A stretch of DNA of 64,000 bases from a virus. The notes below the pieces were generated by a model. It worked only from the letters and a program-made list of their open reading frames with translations, was not told the DNA's origin and made no database searches. Made by a program: the position numbers and the translations under genes. The stretch spans positions 1-64,000 of the IMG/VR virus record IMGVR_UViG_3300009502_000026; one strand, 5' to 3'. This document shows positions 1 to 8,980 of the stretch, one piece after another; position 1 is the first letter of the stretch, and each line of letters opens with the position of its first letter.

Positions 1-344
1 CCATCCACACCACCGGCATATCCCGTGGCCTGCCAGAGATTCGAAAGGTAAAGGAGAGCCCGTTCCATGTTGCCAGTCGTTGGCTCCGTCACGGACGGAA
101 CCAACTCAGCAATCACGTCCCCAAAGCCAATCCCACGGACAGGATCAATTGTCCTGGACTGGCTGGGGTTGAACTGGCTCACTACACCCATCTGAGTGAG
201 TGCCTTGTTCCCCTGCCCATACGAGGGTGCCAAAAGACGGACCTTCTGGCTTACCGCTGTCCTTGTATTCGGGGTAGTCCCGTAGTCATAAATATAGGAA
301 CTTCCCTGGAGTCCATTTTGTGGACGGCTATCAGTGTTAGGCAT
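1..344 (-). CDS. Putative tail tube protein (C-terminal part outside window)
   Basis: An open frame starts with ATG at 344, behind a good AGAGGG ribosome binding site, and runs off the window edge, so only about 114 N-terminal residues are visible. It begins MPNTDSRPQNGLQGSSYIYD and contains QVRLLAPSYGQGNK-like and DPVRGIGFGDVIAELVPSV stretches, typical in style of major tail proteins of large myoviruses. It lies immediately downstream of the tail sheath gene, where the tube gene usually sits. The tube assignment therefore rests on synteny and general sequence style, not on a diagnostic motif; another major virion protein is possible. Confidence 0.6.
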   Translation of the reverse strand, partial: MPNTDSRPQNGLQGSSYIYDYGTTPNTRTAVSQKVRLLAPSYGQGNKALTQMGVVSQFNPSQSRTIDPVRGIGFGDVIAELVPSVTEPTTGNMERALLYLSNLWQATGYAGGVD

Positions 345-421
345 ATCAACCCTCTAGGCCAACAAGTTTGAGGCTTTCATAATCCGGCAGGGATAGGGTT
401 TCCAACGAAGGGAAGTGGAAT

Positions 422-453
422 CCTACCTGGGGTTGTTTCCAACCCCAGGTAGG
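422..453 (-). terminator. Perfect 14-bp hairpin between sheath and tube genes
   Basis: A 14-bp perfect inverted repeat (422-435 with 440-453) closes a 4-base loop. It lies 15 bases past the sheath stop codon. The bases following it on the minus strand are not U-rich, so it may be a partial terminator or an RNA processing/stability element that sets relative sheath and tube mRNA levels, rather than a standard intrinsic terminator. Confidence 0.55.
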
Positions 454-467
454 TTATCCAACGGTTT

Positions 468-3400
468 CTACGCTGCCGCACTCTGGGATCGAAGGAAATA
501 TTGGACCTTGATGTAGATAAGGGGGAATACAGGTACGAAATATCCTTCTACAAGAGCCCCAGTGGGATCAGAAGGATCTGCTGTAACAGAGATTCCCGTG
601 TAGGAAGTGATGAGTTGCTCTGCCACGGCACGCTTGAACATCATGTTCAAGCGTCCTTCCATCTGTGAGAACAGAGCCGGTAGGTACTTCACTCCAACGA
701 AGGGCTGGAGAGTGTCCCTTGTCCGAATCTGCATCTCGTCTGCAATCTGGATGACCGTAGGAGTCTTGGTCAGAACATTGGTCATGTTCGTGGTCAGACC
801 ATGACGGACCTTGATGAACGGAGCATTCGATTCCAGGACGGTCACACCATCCTGGGCGATCTGGTTCATCTGGACCGTATCCAGAATCCGACCAAGAGCC
901 GTGAAGCCCACTACCCTCTTGTTCTCCCAAGGCGTTGCTACGTCATTGAGAGGGCTGAAGGTCAGTGCCCCTAGGGAGATTGCCAAGTACCTACCGTCTA
1001 CCAGATACTCACGAGAAACCCCGTAAGCATCCGTCAACGAGAAGGTTGTCACGTCCGGGTACACGATACGGACACGCATGGAACCCGTGCCCCGTGCCAT
1101 GGACCGAACCGTCTGGGGAAGAGTTCCCGAAGCACACCCGAAGATTGCAGTCCTCTCCGACTGGTACCGTGCCGAGGATTGCACGTCACAGTTGATTGCC
1201 GTGTAGGAAAGAAGCTGTGTGGTTGCCGGTGTCACCGGGAGGATCAACCGAGGCTTGATTCCACCAGGGAGAGAGGCTCCCGAGGAAGCATCAATCGCTG
1301 AAAGGTAATCGTTCTGTGAAGCATCCGAATACCCAGTCTGCTTCCTTACCTGAAGAGTTCCCACTACAGGGCATCCCTGCAAGAAAGCGAAGTACGCAGC
1401 CAGGGACAGGGGGTTGTCAGGACTTACAGGTCCGTACTCCCGAGTTACATCTGCGAGCTTGAAGAAGAGCTTCGGAGTGAAGTCCTGCTTCGTATAGGTG
1501 TAATCCACGTAGTAGACCTGACCGACAGCGGGCTCATCCCCGTTCTTATCGTAGGTATCCACCAGTGCCGTATCTCCTACTGCCACACCGTCAGTATTGG
1601 TGACCGTAGTCTCCAGACCCGGAATGGACAGGTTAGGAATGCTTCCGTTGGTGGTATGCGTAGCAGACACCCGGAAGGTGATCGTGGCATTCGCCCCGGT
1701 CGGATAGAGGAGTCCACCTTCCCTGGGAAGAATCGTGAGACACAGACCCGTCTTGGAATCCCTGTAGGTCTGGCCTACAAAACCGTCTGCTCCACTTCCC
1801 GAGTTGAAGAAGGAAGTATTGGCAGAACCCGTCCCGTTCACCGTATCCGAAGAGTGAACGAAGTAGCCTACCAGTGCCCCCTGTCCCGTTGCCCCGGACC
1901 CAGCCGCAGCAATCAGGTTGGTTCCGATTGCCAGGGCATTTGCAGCCGAAGCATTGTCCACACGGATGCTGGACCCGGCACCTAGAGTCTTCGACTGAAG
2001 GTACAGGTAATCAACATTCGTCGGGTCCTTCTCTGCCTTGGCAAGTGCCTTACCAGCGAAGTAAGTAACATCAGCCGCAGCATTGAAGAGGAAGGCACTG
2101 AGGGTTGCAGGAACCTGTGCATGGCTCATCAGAGCCGAAACCGTCTGCCGTACTGTTACGGAATGCCTACCATCCGTCTGTCCCGAAGCGAACCCAAGGA
2201 TGGTATTGGCAGAATCATTCCCGATTGTCAGAGATGCAGACTGGCCGTACCCACCACCCACGATTCGGATTGATGCACCTTCCTGGACTGCGGATACCCC
2301 AGTGACACCGGATGCTGTAATAGCAGCCGCAAGCTGGAAGAGGGCCGAACCTGCTGTACCCACGGGGCCTAGAGCCGTCAGTGTACCGGGGCCTGAAGCC
2401 GTGAAGGTACAGGTGATCAGGGAATTCTGAACAAAGAACGTGAACCTGTTGTTTGCAGGAGCCGTGGGATCAGAACCATTATAGAAGGTAATGGCAGGCT
2501 GGCTGTCCCTGGCATCACCCCAATGAAGGGCAGGGATCTGTCCACCGGCCCAACCAACTGTCCCCAGAAGGCTGGGGAGCATGACCGTAGCCCCACCCGC
2601 TGCCTCACCCGTCTCACCGTTAGCAATGGCGAACTTGGTGTTGCCCGTGGAAGCCTGCATGGTCAGGTGGCACTGGGCCAAAGCCGAATGTGCCGTCAGA
2701 GTTCCCGCACCAGGGAAGATACGGTTGCGGAGGACCATCCTATCATACGGAAGCCGTCCAACCGTGGTTGCTACCGTGTACCGAGTAGCAATTGGACCCT
2801 GAACCAGCTTGGTCTGGATACCGAGGGTTGCCGCACCAGTATCAATACCTGCCAGGACTGCGAAGTCCCGAGCCCCTGCCGTAGTGATGAACTCCAGGTA
2901 ACCCGCATCTGCGGCATCTGCAACAGCCAGGGTCAGAGTGAACTGAAGCTGTCCTGTTGCAAGAGCAGTACAGTTGACCGTGCCATTCAGGCCACCAACA
3001 CCATTAATCGTGGCTAGCTGGGTCTGAATCTGAGCAGCCAGAAGTGCTGGGGTTGCATAGGTTCCAGGAGTCAGGGTGATAATCTGATTGCCAGAAAGAC
3101 CACTGACACTACCAGTGTAGTGCAGAGTCAGACGGTCATACTCATTGACAGCAATCGTGATAGACCCGAAAGAGGTTGCCGTCTTGTAATGAGGAGCTAC
3201 CAATGCAGCCGCCGCATTCACAGCCGCTACATAGTGAGCTACCGTTGCACCCGCTACCGTGCCCGTAACTGCCGTGAGAACATCACCGTCCACGTTCAGG
3301 GCTACACCATCATCCAGACCCGAAGTGAGGTTGTAAGTCGTCTCACCCGAAGCAGGAGTGTAACCAACCTCATCACCAACGAGATAAGCCAGAGCACCTA

Positions 3401-5417
3401 CCCGGCTAGAACCCGTGGGATGGAGAAGGTCCATACCAGCGGCTAGACCCGTCTGGTCTGCCGCACCATCAAAGGTCACCCTGAGATGGTCAGAAGCCGA
3501 AGGCACGAAGTAGAAGGGCCCAGGGCTCCCGAAAGCAAACTTCGCAGGAGTTGTGTTCGAAGTGGCAAACTGGACCGTGACGAGTTCCTCTACAGGAGCT
3601 CCACCTTCGATCCTGGAATCAGGGAAGAACTCACTCCCCGAGGGGAAGTTCACAGTGATGACCGAAAGGTCCGTTCCCTTGCCAGTCAGGGAAGCCCCGT
3701 AGAGCCTTGCTGCCGTCGAGAGCTTCGTAACCGTGTAAGTACCCGTTCCACCTGGACCTGGGATCACACAGCCCAAGGAGTAGCCCCCAGTGGACCCACC
3801 CACAGAAGCTTCGTCCACCATCACCGAGTAGTAGAAGGTGGCATACACCGAGGCACCCTCTGGGACCGAAGTTGCCAGAGTGATCGTGGAAGTAGTGGAG
3901 TCCACCTTCAGGACCGTGACCGGGCCCCGAGCGAGAGCATCCGTGACGTTGAAGCCCCAGTAGGCAATCACAAGGTCAGGACGGTTCGTGGGGAGGTCAA
4001 TCCTGCCATTGGCAAGAAGGTTGAAATTCGTTGCCCCCAGAGGGTTGCCACGCCCGTTGCCGGTCGTCGGCTGGAATGGAAGCTGGAACTGGGTGAGGCT
4101 GGACACATTCGGGGTCACCGAAGTGTTCAGCACCGGAGTACAAGATGCCATATATGCCCTGGCATCCACCATCAGGGACGAAACCTGATTGGAACCAAAG
4201 GTTGTGGCACCTACCGTGTGTACACCCGGAAGAACCTTGAATGCCGTCCCCCAGATGATTGTGTCATCCTTGAGAACGAAGCTCACACCATCAATGTAGG
4301 TAGACGAGATGGAAGCAGATTCAACCGTGAGAGCACAGCGGTCAATGTTAGTAACCCCAATGTTCTCCAGGTAATCGAAGGTGTCCTGCCATGTGTTGTA
4401 GTAATAGGTGATCGTTACCCTGGCACCCGCAGCCGGGGGCTGAGACAGGATTACGGCACCCGTAGTACCATTGACAGAAACCGGGATGACCTGAACACCA
4501 GCTACACGTACCGTAAGGGTAGCAGGATCAGTAGTAGTCACACCCCCGTTGGAACCGTCTACGATGGGACGGTTGAAGACGTAGAAGGTAGCATTCCTAG
4601 CCGTGCTCGTCCGATCAGTGATTCCAAGTACCGTGTTGGCAGAGCCAGTCCCAATCACGATGCTCTGTGCAGCCGAAAGAGCAATGCAAGTCAGACCCAG
4701 GTTACTGACATAGACCGAAGCCGTCAGAGTCCTGAGTGCAGCCGTATTGATCGCAGCTACCACAGCCGCAGCCGTTACAGCCGTACCAATGGGCAGAGTG
4801 ATGTTGGTCTGAGCCGAACCATCAACAGACACCTGGAGGGTGTTGTTGATGGAGGACATGTTGAAGTTCTGTCCGTTGATCCCGTACAGGATTGCAGCCG
4901 TGGTGGTAACCTGTGCGGAGACATCATCCGTCACCAGGGTATCCGTCCGGTCAAAGTAGTAGGTGCAACGGACTACATCCGTGACTAGGGGGGTAGCTGC
5001 AATCTCTACGATGCCCTTCCGGCCATCCACAGAGAGAACCACCACCGGGATGTTATTGATTTTCACTGACACTGAACCCACGGAGTTCGTGAGAGTGCCC
5101 GTTCCATCACCATTCACCAGAGGACGGTTGCGTACCTGAAGCTTTGTAAGAGTCGCTCCATCCCAGTCACCCAGAGTGACAGAACCATCTGGGTTAATGG
5201 CTACAACAGCCCGACCCGTCTCATCCTCATCCACGATTCTCTGGTCAATGGTAGCAGAGCTACCCCGAACAAGCTGGAGTCCTGTGCGGGACAGAAGCTC
5301 GTTACCAGTCCCAATCAGAATCGGAATCCTGGAAGGAATCGAAGTGGGGGGAGTGGGTACCTCAAACTGAGTCTGAGTGTATACTCCAGGAGGCAGGTAG
5401 CCGGTGTCATCGAGCAT
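468..5417 (-). CDS. Giant contractile tail sheath protein (1649 aa)
   Basis: The N terminus MLDDTGYLPPGVYTQTQF carries the PGVY(T) opening typical of phage sheath proteins. The last 250 residues (DAYGVSREYLVDGRYLAISL, TALGRILDTVQMNQIAQDGV, VAEQLITSYTGISVTADPSD) read as the conserved sheath core that polymerises around the tube. Most sheaths are roughly 400-900 residues; the extra length here is Ala/Gly/Thr/Val-rich beta-type sequence. At least two Ig-like insertions share the pattern NRP-V-G ... VSV-G--G-V ... YYF/YYN (about residues 96-160 and 282-345). The start is ATG with AGGAG eight bases upstream and the frame is intact to TAG. Role: contracts on host contact to drive the tube through the envelope. 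Confidence 0.85.
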   Translation of the reverse strand: MLDDTGYLPPGVYTQTQFEVPTPPTSIPSRIPILIGTGNELLSRTGLQLVRGSSATIDQRIVDEDETGRAVVAINPDGSVTLGDWDGATLTKLQVRNRPLVNGDGTGTLTNSVGSVSVKINNIPVVVLSVDGRKGIVEIAATPLVTDVVRCTYYFDRTDTLVTDDVSAQVTTTAAILYGINGQNFNMSSINNTLQVSVDGSAQTNITLPIGTAVTAAAVVAAINTAALRTLTASVYVSNLGLTCIALSAAQSIVIGTGSANTVLGITDRTSTARNATFYVFNRPIVDGSNGGVTTTDPATLTVRVAGVQVIPVSVNGTTGAVILSQPPAAGARVTITYYYNTWQDTFDYLENIGVTNIDRCALTVESASISSTYIDGVSFVLKDDTIIWGTAFKVLPGVHTVGATTFGSNQVSSLMVDARAYMASCTPVLNTSVTPNVSSLTQFQLPFQPTTGNGRGNPLGATNFNLLANGRIDLPTNRPDLVIAYWGFNVTDALARGPVTVLKVDSTTSTITLATSVPEGASVYATFYYSVMVDEASVGGSTGGYSLGCVIPGPGGTGTYTVTKLSTAARLYGASLTGKGTDLSVITVNFPSGSEFFPDSRIEGGAPVEELVTVQFATSNTTPAKFAFGSPGPFYFVPSASDHLRVTFDGAADQTGLAAGMDLLHPTGSSRVGALAYLVGDEVGYTPASGETTYNLTSGLDDGVALNVDGDVLTAVTGTVAGATVAHYVAAVNAAAALVAPHYKTATSFGSITIAVNEYDRLTLHYTGSVSGLSGNQIITLTPGTYATPALLAAQIQTQLATINGVGGLNGTVNCTALATGQLQFTLTLAVADAADAGYLEFITTAGARDFAVLAGIDTGAATLGIQTKLVQGPIATRYTVATTVGRLPYDRMVLRNRIFPGAGTLTAHSALAQCHLTMQASTGNTKFAIANGETGEAAGGATVMLPSLLGTVGWAGGQIPALHWGDARDSQPAITFYNGSDPTAPANNRFTFFVQNSLITCTFTASGPGTLTALGPVGTAGSALFQLAAAITASGVTGVSAVQEGASIRIVGGGYGQSASLTIGNDSANTILGFASGQTDGRHSVTVRQTVSALMSHAQVPATLSAFLFNAAADVTYFAGKALAKAEKDPTNVDYLYLQSKTLGAGSSIRVDNASAANALAIGTNLIAAAGSGATGQGALVGYFVHSSDTVNGTGSANTSFFNSGSGADGFVGQTYRDSKTGLCLTILPREGGLLYPTGANATITFRVSATHTTNGSIPNLSIPGLETTVTNTDGVAVGDTALVDTYDKNGDEPAVGQVYYVDYTYTKQDFTPKLFFKLADVTREYGPVSPDNPLSLAAYFAFLQGCPVVGTLQVRKQTGYSDASQNDYLSAIDASSGASLPGGIKPRLILPVTPATTQLLSYTAINCDVQSSARYQSERTAIFGCASGTLPQTVRSMARGTGSMRVRIVYPDVTTFSLTDAYGVSREYLVDGRYLAISLGALTFSPLNDVATPWENKRVVGFTALGRILDTVQMNQIAQDGVTVLESNAPFIKVRHGLTTNMTNVLTKTPTVIQIADEMQIRTRDTLQPFVGVKYLPALFSQMEGRLNMMFKRAVAEQLITSYTGISVTADPSDPTGALVEGYFVPVFPLIYIKVQYFLRSQSAAA

Positions 5418-5491
5418 TGGAATCTCTCCTAGTCCTTTAGGCAGGCATCACCAATTCACATCAACCACAGCCCCTCTGGGACTGGGAAAAC

Positions 5492-5507
5492 CCTGGAGTG
5501 ATCCAGG
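5492..5507 (-). terminator. Weak terminator-like hairpin
   Basis: CCTGGA-TCAC-TCCAGG (read on the minus strand) forms a 6-bp stem followed by GTTTTCCC. It lies between the zinc-ribbon gene ending at 5563 and the sheath start, so it could end the upstream transcript in part. Confidence 0.35.
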
Positions 5508-5555
5508 TAGCACAAGGGATTTATCTACATCTTGTCCAGGGCTATTGCCCGGTTA

Positions 5556-5594
5556 CCGAAGGTCAGACATCCTTAGAGAGTTTCTGACCTTCGG
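5556..5594 (-). promoter_or_regulatory. 12-bp hairpin spanning a stop codon
   Basis: The arms 5556-5567 and 5583-5594 are perfectly complementary (12 bp) with a 15-base loop. The stop codon of the zinc-ribbon gene (5563-5565) is in one arm. There is no U-tract, so an mRNA 3'-end stabiliser or processing site is as likely as termination. Confidence 0.4.
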
Positions 5595-6015
5595 CTTTGA
5601 TAACTCCAATGGCGCTAGCATGAACTTTTCGACCTAGTTCGGCTGCTTGACGTTCCACTGGGGTCATCACTCGATAGCTACCATCATCGTTCCGAGACAG
5701 GTCATAACCCGTACTTCCAGGGTTGCTAGCTATAACTCGTCTCTTGTCTTCAACTCTGGAGATAATGCCATTCCACTTCTGTTTGGCATCAATCCCAATC
5801 ACCCGGTCTACATCATGGTCAATCGAGGCCATCCCCGTATCCTGGGGACCCATTCCCTTGACTGTAGATGAGAAGGCAACACTCATCGAAGACGGCACCA
5901 ACCTGGATGCCATCTTCCCACACTTGCACTTGGTCGGAGATTCTGGGGTGGAGGCAGAACCCCTACCAGAGAATCTCAAACCGCAAGCTTCACACTGATA
6001 GCTGTAGGTGGGAAT
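5563..6015 (-). CDS. FmdB-like zinc-ribbon protein, apparent ATT start
   Basis: Small protein (about 150 aa if started at ATT 6015-6013). Read from there it begins with PTYSYQCEACGLRFSGRGSA and continues SPTKCKCGKMASRL, a CxxC ... CxC zinc ribbon in the FmdB style, directly comparable with the start MPTYDFKCSKC of the gene at 51167-51544. The first ATG-type start (5979) would lie inside the ribbon and destroy it. The codon in the Met position is ATT, and AGAGAGG sits six bases upstream at normal spacing. The C-terminal two thirds is hydrophilic and of unknown role. It lies between the sheath gene and a lysine-rich cargo gene. Function is not known; metal binding is inferred from the cysteines. 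Confidence 0.65.
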   Translation of the reverse strand: MPTYSYQCEACGLRFSGRGSASTPESPTKCKCGKMASRLVPSSMSVAFSSTVKGMGPQDTGMASIDHDVDRVIGIDAKQKWNGIISRVEDKRRVIASNPGSTGYDLSRNDDGSYRVMTPVERQAAELGRKVHASAIGVIKAEGQKLSKDV

Positions 6016-6073
6016 GGTGTACCTCTCTGACTATGGGAGAGGTATAGAGGAGATATGGCAGAGAAAAGTGAAC

Positions 6074-6982
6074 CTATCGGGCGTTGTGAGTTAAAGACTC
6101 TGCATTCTTCCTGGTGACATGAAGCATCTCTTCCAAATCTTCAAGCTGCCTGTCATGCTCTTCACGGTCCTTATCAAAGTCCTTCCCGGCTCCTTCAAGG
6201 ACTTTCCCATCCTTCTTATGTTCATCAAGGATATCGTAGAGCTTTTCCTCAAAAGCCCTCAACTTGGGCACATCCTTGATGGTCTTCTTGTTTGTAGCAT
6301 AGATTTCGTCATCATATTCCTTCTTGGTGTCCTTGAAGCGTTTGGATGCCTTATCTTGAGTACTCTTGATTTCTTTGAGCTTCGCTGGAGACACCTTATG
6401 TGTGGTCTTCTTCTTGTGGCTAGTTATAGCCTGCTCAACTTCTCCAATTTTACTCTTCAGTGTTCCCTGAAGGTCAGTGTTCCTCTCAGCGTACCTACCC
6501 TTGGTGCCTTCCTTCTTGTCCTTCTCCACTTGAGCGTTCGTAGCAGAGAGAAGGTCTTCCAAGGTCTTCTTCACTTCTTGAAGTTCAGATACCACATGAT
6601 GGGGGTTCTGACTTGTCCCCACTGAGAAAGTGACTCTGTTATAGTAGGAATTGGGGTCAACTTTGACCTTGCTATTCTTATCACCTTTGAGTTGCTTCAG
6701 TTTGCTATCCAAATCACCACCGGACTCTCCAGTTTCTTTGGATTTCTCTTCAGCCTTATCCGGTGCCCTCTCTTCCTTCTCCGGTGCCTTCTGAGACTCA
6801 GAACCACCCGAAGGAGCCTTCACCGTATGCTTGACATGACTCTTGGGGTGATCCTTCAAGTACTTGTCCAGAGCTTCCTGTGAAGGGAACTCCATAGCTG
6901 TCTTCAGGATAGGAAGCAGATGGGGCCGAAGCTCAAGGTTGGAATGAGCTAACTTGATGAGCTTAGTCCGAAGTGTGTCTAC
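6074..6982 (-). CDS. Lys/Glu-rich cargo protein with LRSKLIRLAH propeptide
   Basis: 302 aa if the conserved leader is included. In frame upstream of the first ATG (6895) are 29 codons encoding VDTLRTKLIKLAHSN followed by LELRPHLLPILKTA, the propeptide module shared with eleven other proteins here. No ATG, GTG or TTG starts it; the Met position is GTA (6982-6980), with GAGG eight bases upstream. The next segment, FPSQEALDKYLKDHP, is a second shared module, also present in the products at 30450 and 55732. The rest is highly charged, Lys/Glu/Asp-rich and predicted helical/coiled. I infer an internal head protein processed on maturation. If translation starts at 6895 the leader is lost. Confidence 0.6.
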   Translation of the reverse strand, partial: VDTLRTKLIKLAHSNLELRPHLLPILKTAMEFPSQEALDKYLKDHPKSHVKHTVKAPSGGSESQKAPEKEERAPDKAEEKSKETGESGGDLDSKLKQLKGDKNSKVKVDPNSYYNRVTFSVGTSQNPHHVVSELQEVKKTLEDLLSATNAQVEKDKKEGTKGRYAERNTDLQGTLKSKIGEVEQAITSHKKKTTHKVSPAKLKEIKSTQDKASKRFKDTKKEYDDEIYATNKKTIKDVPKLRAFEEKLYDILDEHKKDGKVLEGAGKDFDKDREEHDRQLEDLEEMLHVTRKNAESLTHNAR

Positions 6983-7027
6983 CCTAGGTCCTCACCCTTG
7001 AAACGTAATAGGATTTCTACTTGACGG

Positions 7028-8149
7028 TCACTTGATGACTTCGTAGTTCTTGAGGGGATGCTGGAAGTACATGTCCCTGTAGGGCCGAAGTCCCAGAGAT
7101 TCGGCTACCATAGTAGTAGTCCCTGTGAAACCCTCAATGGAAACCGTCAAGGGAACGAAAGCCCCCCATTCAGTCTCTACAGTCACCGAGATAGATGAGT
7201 TATAGAAGTAGTCATCACCATTCTCATCGTAGACTTCTTCGGACTCGCCACCCATGGAAACATCTGTAATCTCAACACCTTGGGAAGATAAAGTAGGCCG
7301 AAGGATGCCCCAGAGATACACGGCTGTCTGATCCGCTATCTCCATCTGGGCATTAGTGTCACGGGTCATCACTGTAATGTCTAGGGTCTGTTCCCACTTG
7401 CCCCCGTACTGGAGGTAAGCATCCTGACGGTAGGGGGTGACAATCACAGCGAACCTATCACCTACCGCTACCCGGTGCCCAAAGGCAAGTACACACCCTG
7501 GAATGGGCTTGTTGACCCCTGTATTGTACTCCAGGGGCCAAGGACCCGAAGACTCCCCAGGATACCTGTAGTCTGCGGTCAAAGACAATCCCCGTGGAAG
7601 GGGCTCCCTCAACGTGAAGACTGACCCGTCTTCGTTGAGGGTGTAGTCCACACCTTCAACCAGTTTCCGAGAACTGGGGAGTTCATAGAGCCGCAGGCTC
7701 CTACGAAGGGGTGTATGGAGGAGTGTCCCCTCTACAGGGGAAGTCATCATCACCTGTTCGGCCTGAACAGTATACAGGGGGTCAACGTGGAACTCTTTCT
7801 CACCTGTAATCTCACAGTAGTAGGCACCTGGGAGAGATGGGAACACCCCCCTATTGTCCTGGATGGCTATGGCATCTTCCCGTACCCACTCACAAGATAG
7901 ACCTGTGTAGTTAGGAACGTAAGCCAAGAAGCAATAGCTCTTGAGAGTTCCCATGAAGTTGTCGGCAGACAACTGTAACTTGTTTGCTTGACCACCCTTG
8001 ACAATGATCCCGTACTGGGGTCTCTCTTTGAAAGAATATTTACCCTGGATATTGTCGGGTAGGTCTGGATAGGCTGGGTGATTCGCCCAGAACTCACGGA
8101 GTTCCAGGATGAACCTACGTTTTGTGGCCTGGGTTAAGTGAAGGAACAA
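7028..8149 (-). CDS. Virion structural protein, neck/completion-like
   Basis: 373 aa, soluble and beta-rich. It opens MFLHLTQATKRRFILELREF and includes WANHPAYPDLPDNIQGKYSF and VDYTLNEDGSVFTLREPLPR, the latter resembling phage structural Ig-type inserts. There is no signal peptide, membrane segment or enzyme motif. It is co-directional with a block of structural genes, which supports a neck, tail-completion or connector role, but the exact position in the virion cannot be read from sequence. Confidence 0.5.
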   Translation of the reverse strand: MFLHLTQATKRRFILELREFWANHPAYPDLPDNIQGKYSFKERPQYGIIVKGGQANKLQLSADNFMGTLKSYCFLAYVPNYTGLSCEWVREDAIAIQDNRGVFPSLPGAYYCEITGEKEFHVDPLYTVQAEQVMMTSPVEGTLLHTPLRRSLRLYELPSSRKLVEGVDYTLNEDGSVFTLREPLPRGLSLTADYRYPGESSGPWPLEYNTGVNKPIPGCVLAFGHRVAVGDRFAVIVTPYRQDAYLQYGGKWEQTLDITVMTRDTNAQMEIADQTAVYLWGILRPTLSSQGVEITDVSMGGESEEVYDENGDDYFYNSSISVTVETEWGAFVPLTVSIEGFTGTTTMVAESLGLRPYRDMYFQHPLKNYEVIK

Positions 8150-8190
8150 GTGATCTCCCTACACTACCGGGTTACAGGAGAATCAACGGA

Positions 8191-8511
8191 CTACTTGGAC
8201 ATCTTCTTCAATTCGGTCTTGACCCGCTTGGCAACTTCACCCTTCCAAGAACTCGCATTATTGAGGAAGTAGGCTACAATCCCCTTACCAGAATCAGCAC
8301 CGTAGTTATCTGTAATCTTGTCCAAACCAGACATAGCTTCCAAGTAGGGCTTGGCTGCGAAGTTGACATTCTTCCAGTCCCGACGAATCTCGTCTGCAAT
8401 CTCATGGAGCGGACGTGTGCTATCTGCCGTGAGAATAGGGAGTAGATGTGGGCGTAGCTCAGGATTTGCGTGAGCTAGACGAATGATCTTGGAACGGAGA
8501 GGATCGGTCAT
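8191..8511 (-). CDS. Small propeptide-bearing protein (106 aa)
   Basis: The start is ATG 8511, giving MTDPLRSKIIRLAHANPE followed by LRPHLLPILTADS, the shared head-targeting-like module. The mature part (about 78 aa, ending VKTELKKMSK) is basic and has no recognised motif. A longer frame upstream of 8511 is ignored because it has no relation to the family and would overlap the next gene. Its ribosome binding site (AGGAG) lies in the 3' arm of a 9-bp hairpin (8515-8537). Confidence 0.65.
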   Translation of the reverse strand: MTDPLRSKIIRLAHANPELRPHLLPILTADSTRPLHEIADEIRRDWKNVNFAAKPYLEAMSGLDKITDNYGADSGKGIVAYFLNNASSWKGEVAKRVKTELKKMSK

Positions 8512-8514
8512 GGA

Positions 8515-8537
8515 TAGAACTCCTACAAGGAGTTCTA
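8515..8537 (-). promoter_or_regulatory. Hairpin enclosing a ribosome binding site
   Basis: The 9-bp perfect stem 8515-8523/8529-8537 has a 5-base loop. The AGGAG of the gene starting at 8511 is in the arm nearer the start codon, so folding would hide it. Possible translational control; also a possible weak terminator for the gene ending at 8549. Confidence 0.45.
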
Positions 8538-8548
8538 CCATAGGGAAG

Positions 8549-8980
8549 CTACTTAGGAGTCTTGAGCTTGATGATTCCTTGATGAAGAGCATCCTTGTCC
8601 AGATTGGATTCAGGACGGGGCATGTGAGGTAGACCCCCACGAAGAGCATCAATGTCAATCTTAGGGGATGACTCCCACAAGGTAGACAACTCTTCAACTT
8701 CCCTCTTGGCAAGGACACCCTTGAGCTTGCGGTAAGGCCACAGAGCCGTGTGGATCTTCTGCTTCAGTCTCAAGTAGGGAAGGTAAGCAGGACTGAGACT
8801 AAACTTGCGGTGTAGTTTTGGGGTTTGGAGTCGGAGCTTCAGGAAAAGTAGTGCCTCTACTGACACCATCTTTGAGATGGGGCCCTTCAGTTGCGTCTGA
8901 TAGAAATCCTCTAGGGTCTTGTGGATTCTCTCCACCTTTACCTGAAAAGAATAGATGATCTTGGGGGTCTTGAAAATCAT
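8549..8980 (-). CDS. Basic protein of unknown function, downstream of actin-like gene
   Basis: 143 aa, rich in Lys, Leu and aromatic residues (VKVERIHKTLEDFYQTQLKG, LRLKQKIHTALWPYRKLKGV). The start codon overlaps the stop of the actin/Hsp70-like gene (ATGA at 8977-8980), which implies translational coupling. A partner or accessory of the ATPase is possible from position alone; no family is recognised. Confidence 0.5.
   Translation of the reverse strand: MIFKTPKIIYSFQVKVERIHKTLEDFYQTQLKGPISKMVSVEALLFLKLRLQTPKLHRKFSLSPAYLPYLRLKQKIHTALWPYRKLKGVLAKREVEELSTLWESSPKIDIDALRGGLPHMPRPESNLDKDALHQGIIKLKTPK

Noticed and set aside
3486-4988. A 500-codon open frame on the plus strand opposite the sheath gene (also 14272-16365 opposite the VWA gene).
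   Set aside because: Arg/His/Gly-rich translations with no ribosome binding site or motifs; they mirror the codon bias of the real minus-strand genes.
8512-8718. An N-terminal extension of the 8191 gene to 8718.
   Set aside because: The shared leader begins exactly at ATG 8511 with AGGAG before it; the extension overlaps the 8549 gene and has no family likeness.
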